Below, one piece after another: positions 5,342-6,592 of a DNA stretch of 6,592 nt. How positions within the stretch are numbered: the first letter of the stretch is position 1; every line of letters begins with the position of its first letter. The position numbers and the translations under genes are program-made. Source of the DNA: JANLIQ01 sp964362925 (lineage in GTDB: Bacteria; Patescibacteriota; UBA1384; 2-12-FULL-50-11); assembly GCA_964362925.1 (NCBI GenBank), contig CAYIGA010000024.1, forward strand, positions 1-6,592, given 5' to 3'. The notes beneath the pieces were generated by a model. The model ran no database searches and had not been told where the DNA came from. It worked only from the letters and a program-made list of their open reading frames with translations.

Positions 5342-6162
5342 TTGTTGGTTTTTGGGGTCGAATCTCCGCTAGTTGGGGCTGATTTCAACTGGTCACGGAG
5401 TTTTTCCGCTTCGCCCTTGGCTTGGCTTAAAGATGCCTTGACCGCTTTGAGTTTAGTTTTAGCTCCTTCGAGGTCGGTTTTAAAGGTCGCAGAACCAGGA
5501 TTATTGGCGATAGCTTTGTAGGCATTGTAGGCCGTTTGGGCATTAGTTTTAGCTTCAGCCAAAGACTTTTCAAACGTCGTTGTGTCCAGTCCAGCAGCTT
5601 TGAGTTTGGTGATGACAATCGCTAAGCGACCATCAATCAAGGCCACGATCGAGTCACTGGCGCACATACCCCGTAGAGCGGGCATAACGGCGACAAAAAC
5701 ATGATTCTGGCCGATAATGCCGTCTTTAATGATCGTTTTAACCGCTTCAACCGTCGTCGCGACTGGAATATCGGCTTTTTGTTTGGTGAGGTTAGTAATA
5801 ATCGCGTCAATGGCGGTACTAATATCAGTTTTGGCGCCAACACACTTTACCTCGGCGGCTTTGGTTTTGGCCTGAGCAAGCGCTTTTTGGCGCTCGGCAA
5901 TGAGTTTGTTAGCCAGATCTTGGATAGCAGTTAGCTCGCGTGAACTATTCTGTTCTTTCTCGGCCAGCTTGAATTGCTCCAACGCTGTTTTGCGAGCTTC
6001 TTTTTCGACTTTCAACTTCTCACGAACCGATTCGGCAGTCTTACCGCTCTTGTCGATCGCCTGAAAATCGGAATCATGATCATGCGCCAAAACTTTCGAC
6101 AGCGACAGCGAGGCGATCAAAACAGTTGTTAGAAGTAAACTAAAAATTAATCGTGTCATCAT
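5338..6162 (-). CDS. Secreted helical protein of unknown function
   Basis: No family is recognised. The 274-residue product begins with a clear Sec signal peptide: MMTR, then a hydrophobic core to about 22, then KVLA with probable cleavage after Ala26. The mature N-terminus is HDHDSD, a possible metal-binding patch. Residues 40-105 are highly charged and Lys/Glu/Ala-rich, as are 185-262. Both stretches look like long amphipathic helices or coiled coils. Between them is a more hydrophobic segment (about 110-185) bounded by the only two cysteines, Cys107 and Cys167, which could form a disulfide. The tail (260-274) is Ser/Thr/Pro/Asn-rich and disordered. The start is ATGATG, and the first ATG overlaps the upstream 98-residue gene by 23 bp, so the two are co-transcribed. 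The stop TAA shares TTAA with smpB. A structural or surface-associated role is inference only. Confidence 0.85.
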   Translation of the reverse strand: MMTRLIFSLLLTTVLIASLSLSKVLAHDHDSDFQAIDKSGKTAESVREKLKVEKEARKTALEQFKLAEKEQNSSRELTAIQDLANKLIAERQKALAQAKTKAAEVKCVGAKTDISTAIDAIITNLTKQKADIPVATTVEAVKTIIKDGIIGQNHVFVAVMPALRGMCASDSIVALIDGRLAIVITKLKAAGLDTTTFEKSLAEAKTNAQTAYNAYKAIANNPGSATFKTDLEGAKTKLKAVKASLSQAKGEAEKLRDQLKSAPTSGDSTPKTNN

Positions 6163-6436
6163 CTGATTGTTCGTCTTGTCCTATGACCGACAATTCTTGG
6201 TCTAGTTGACTAATAGCGCTAACAAGTTCGGTTGGCGCGGTCGTTACGGTTGGTTCGGCAACTTCGGTGTCGCTAGTTGGTTGATTTGTGGTCGGCGTCG
6301 TTGCGACCGGTTCAACTGTTAATGATTTGGAATTGAAGTAAAACCAACCGATACCGCCAACAATCAGCGAGAAGACCAAAAAGGCGATCAATATAGGAAA
6401 CACTTTTGAGCCAGTGTTGGTACTTTCCGGGAACAT
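6140..6436 (-). CDS. Small single-pass membrane protein of unknown function
   Basis: The 98-residue product has a short polar N-terminus (1-11) and one hydrophobic segment at about 12-33 (VFPILIAFLVFSLIVGGIGW). A Thr/Pro/Val/Glu-rich extracytoplasmic linker (38-70) follows, then a short acidic helix-like tail (AISQLDQELSVIG at 74-86, followed by DDD). No cysteines are present and no family is recognised. Basic residues flank the membrane segment weakly, so an outward C-terminus is probable but not certain. It is the first gene of a two-gene unit. Its last codons (GAT GAT GAC) supply the ATGATG start of the secreted protein downstream, giving a 23-bp overlap and likely translational coupling. 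A promoter with an operator-like dyad lies upstream. Reality is supported by the membrane segment, tight coupling and promoter rather than homology. Confidence 0.75.
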   Translation of the reverse strand: MFPESTNTGSKVFPILIAFLVFSLIVGGIGWFYFNSKSLTVEPVATTPTTNQPTSDTEVAEPTVTTAPTELVSAISQLDQELSVIGQDEQSDDDTINF

Positions 6437-6452
6437 ACTATGATGTTGAACG

Positions 6453-6482
6453 ATTATCTATGGCTCTGTCAATCTATGCCAA
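6453..6482 (-). promoter_or_regulatory. Candidate promoter of the 98/274-residue gene pair
   Basis: On the minus strand GATAAT (6458 to 6453, five of six consensus) follows TTGGCA (6482 to 6477, five of six) with an 18-bp spacer. A start site near 6446 would leave a leader of about 10 nt before the ATG at 6436, without a Shine-Dalgarno. This is the best promoter match in the window. Confidence 0.6.
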
Positions 6483-6497
6483 ACAGAATATGTTTGG
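6479..6497. promoter_or_regulatory. Operator-like inverted repeat overlapping the -35 box
   Basis: CCAAACA (6479-6485) and TGTTTGG (6491-6497) are perfect 7-bp arms around GAATA. The dyad overlaps the outer bases of the predicted -35 (6477-6482), a position suited to a repressor, or to an activator bound just upstream. It could instead be a small hairpin belonging to the hairpin-rich region on its right. No regulator gene is visible nearby. Confidence 0.4.
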
Positions 6498-6592
6498 GAA
6501 GTCGCTTACCGCCGACTTCGGCTAGGGATTACATCCCGCTCGCTATAGTCGGCGGGATACGCCTCGTAAAGCTCGCAGTTTCACTGCTCGCT
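6498..6592. repeat. Hairpin-rich non-coding region at the right edge
   Basis: Four dyads follow one another. GAAGTCG (6498-6504) pairs with CGACTTC (6513-6519), which competes with GCCGA/TCGGC at 6511-6522. GGGAT (6525-6529) pairs with ATCCC (6533-6537). ATCCCGC (6533-6539) pairs with GCGGGAT (6552-6558). GCAGT (6575-6579) pairs with ACTGC (6583-6587). No reading frame or known RNA is seen. The overlapping arms suggest either alternative folds or a palindromic intergenic repeat that continues beyond the window. Confidence 0.5.

Noticed and set aside
5701..5934. 77-codon plus-strand frame antisense to the secreted-protein gene
   Set aside because: The minus-strand frame has a signal peptide, operon coupling and consistent length; this one has nothing in support.
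1..6592. CRISPR array, insertion sequence or phage genes
   Set aside because: No regularly spaced direct repeats, transposase, integrase or phage proteins are seen. The genes are core and hypothetical chromosomal genes.

Overview
This 6.6-kb window looks like compact chromosomal sequence from a bacterium with a reduced genome. The most likely origin is the Candidate Phyla Radiation (Patescibacteria), although no single marker proves it. The clues are a threonyl-tRNA synthetase without the N-terminal TGS domain, a shortened and divergent FolD, a VKOR/DsbA pair for disulfide formation, and small secreted or anchored proteins of unknown function. Genes overlap at their ends, and no clear Shine-Dalgarno sequence precedes any start. 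The standard code fits: no in-frame TGA is needed to complete any conserved domain, and all eight stop codons are TAA or TAG.

Layout from left to right. (1) Minus strand: tRNA-Lys(CUU) with an encoded CCA end at the window edge, then a 200-bp spacer holding a long imperfect inverted repeat, then an S4-domain pseudouridine synthase (RluB/RsuA family). (2) Plus strand, divergent from rluB: a VKOR-like membrane oxidase and a membrane-anchored DsbA-like thiol oxidoreductase, joined by a TAATG stop/start overlap, followed 60 bp later by folD. (3) Minus strand: thrS, whose 3' end overlaps that of folD by 47 bp. (4) A 206-bp divergent spacer with candidate promoters for thrS and smpB and a C/G-rich palindrome. 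(5) Plus strand: smpB. (6) Minus strand, convergent with smpB and sharing its TTAA: a 274-residue secreted helical protein of unknown function. Upstream of it and overlapping it lies a 98-residue single-pass membrane protein. (7) A promoter with an operator-like dyad, then a run of hairpins reaching the right edge.

Functionally, most of the window is translation housekeeping: tRNA-Lys, an rRNA-modifying enzyme, ThrRS and the trans-translation protein SmpB. One-carbon metabolism is represented by FolD. A second theme is the extracytoplasmic space. VKOR and DsbA should together put disulfides into exported proteins, and the 274-residue exported protein has exactly two cysteines, which makes it a possible local client. 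The 98/274-residue pair is the least explained coding part. The long inverted repeat at 192-260 is the least explained non-coding part.
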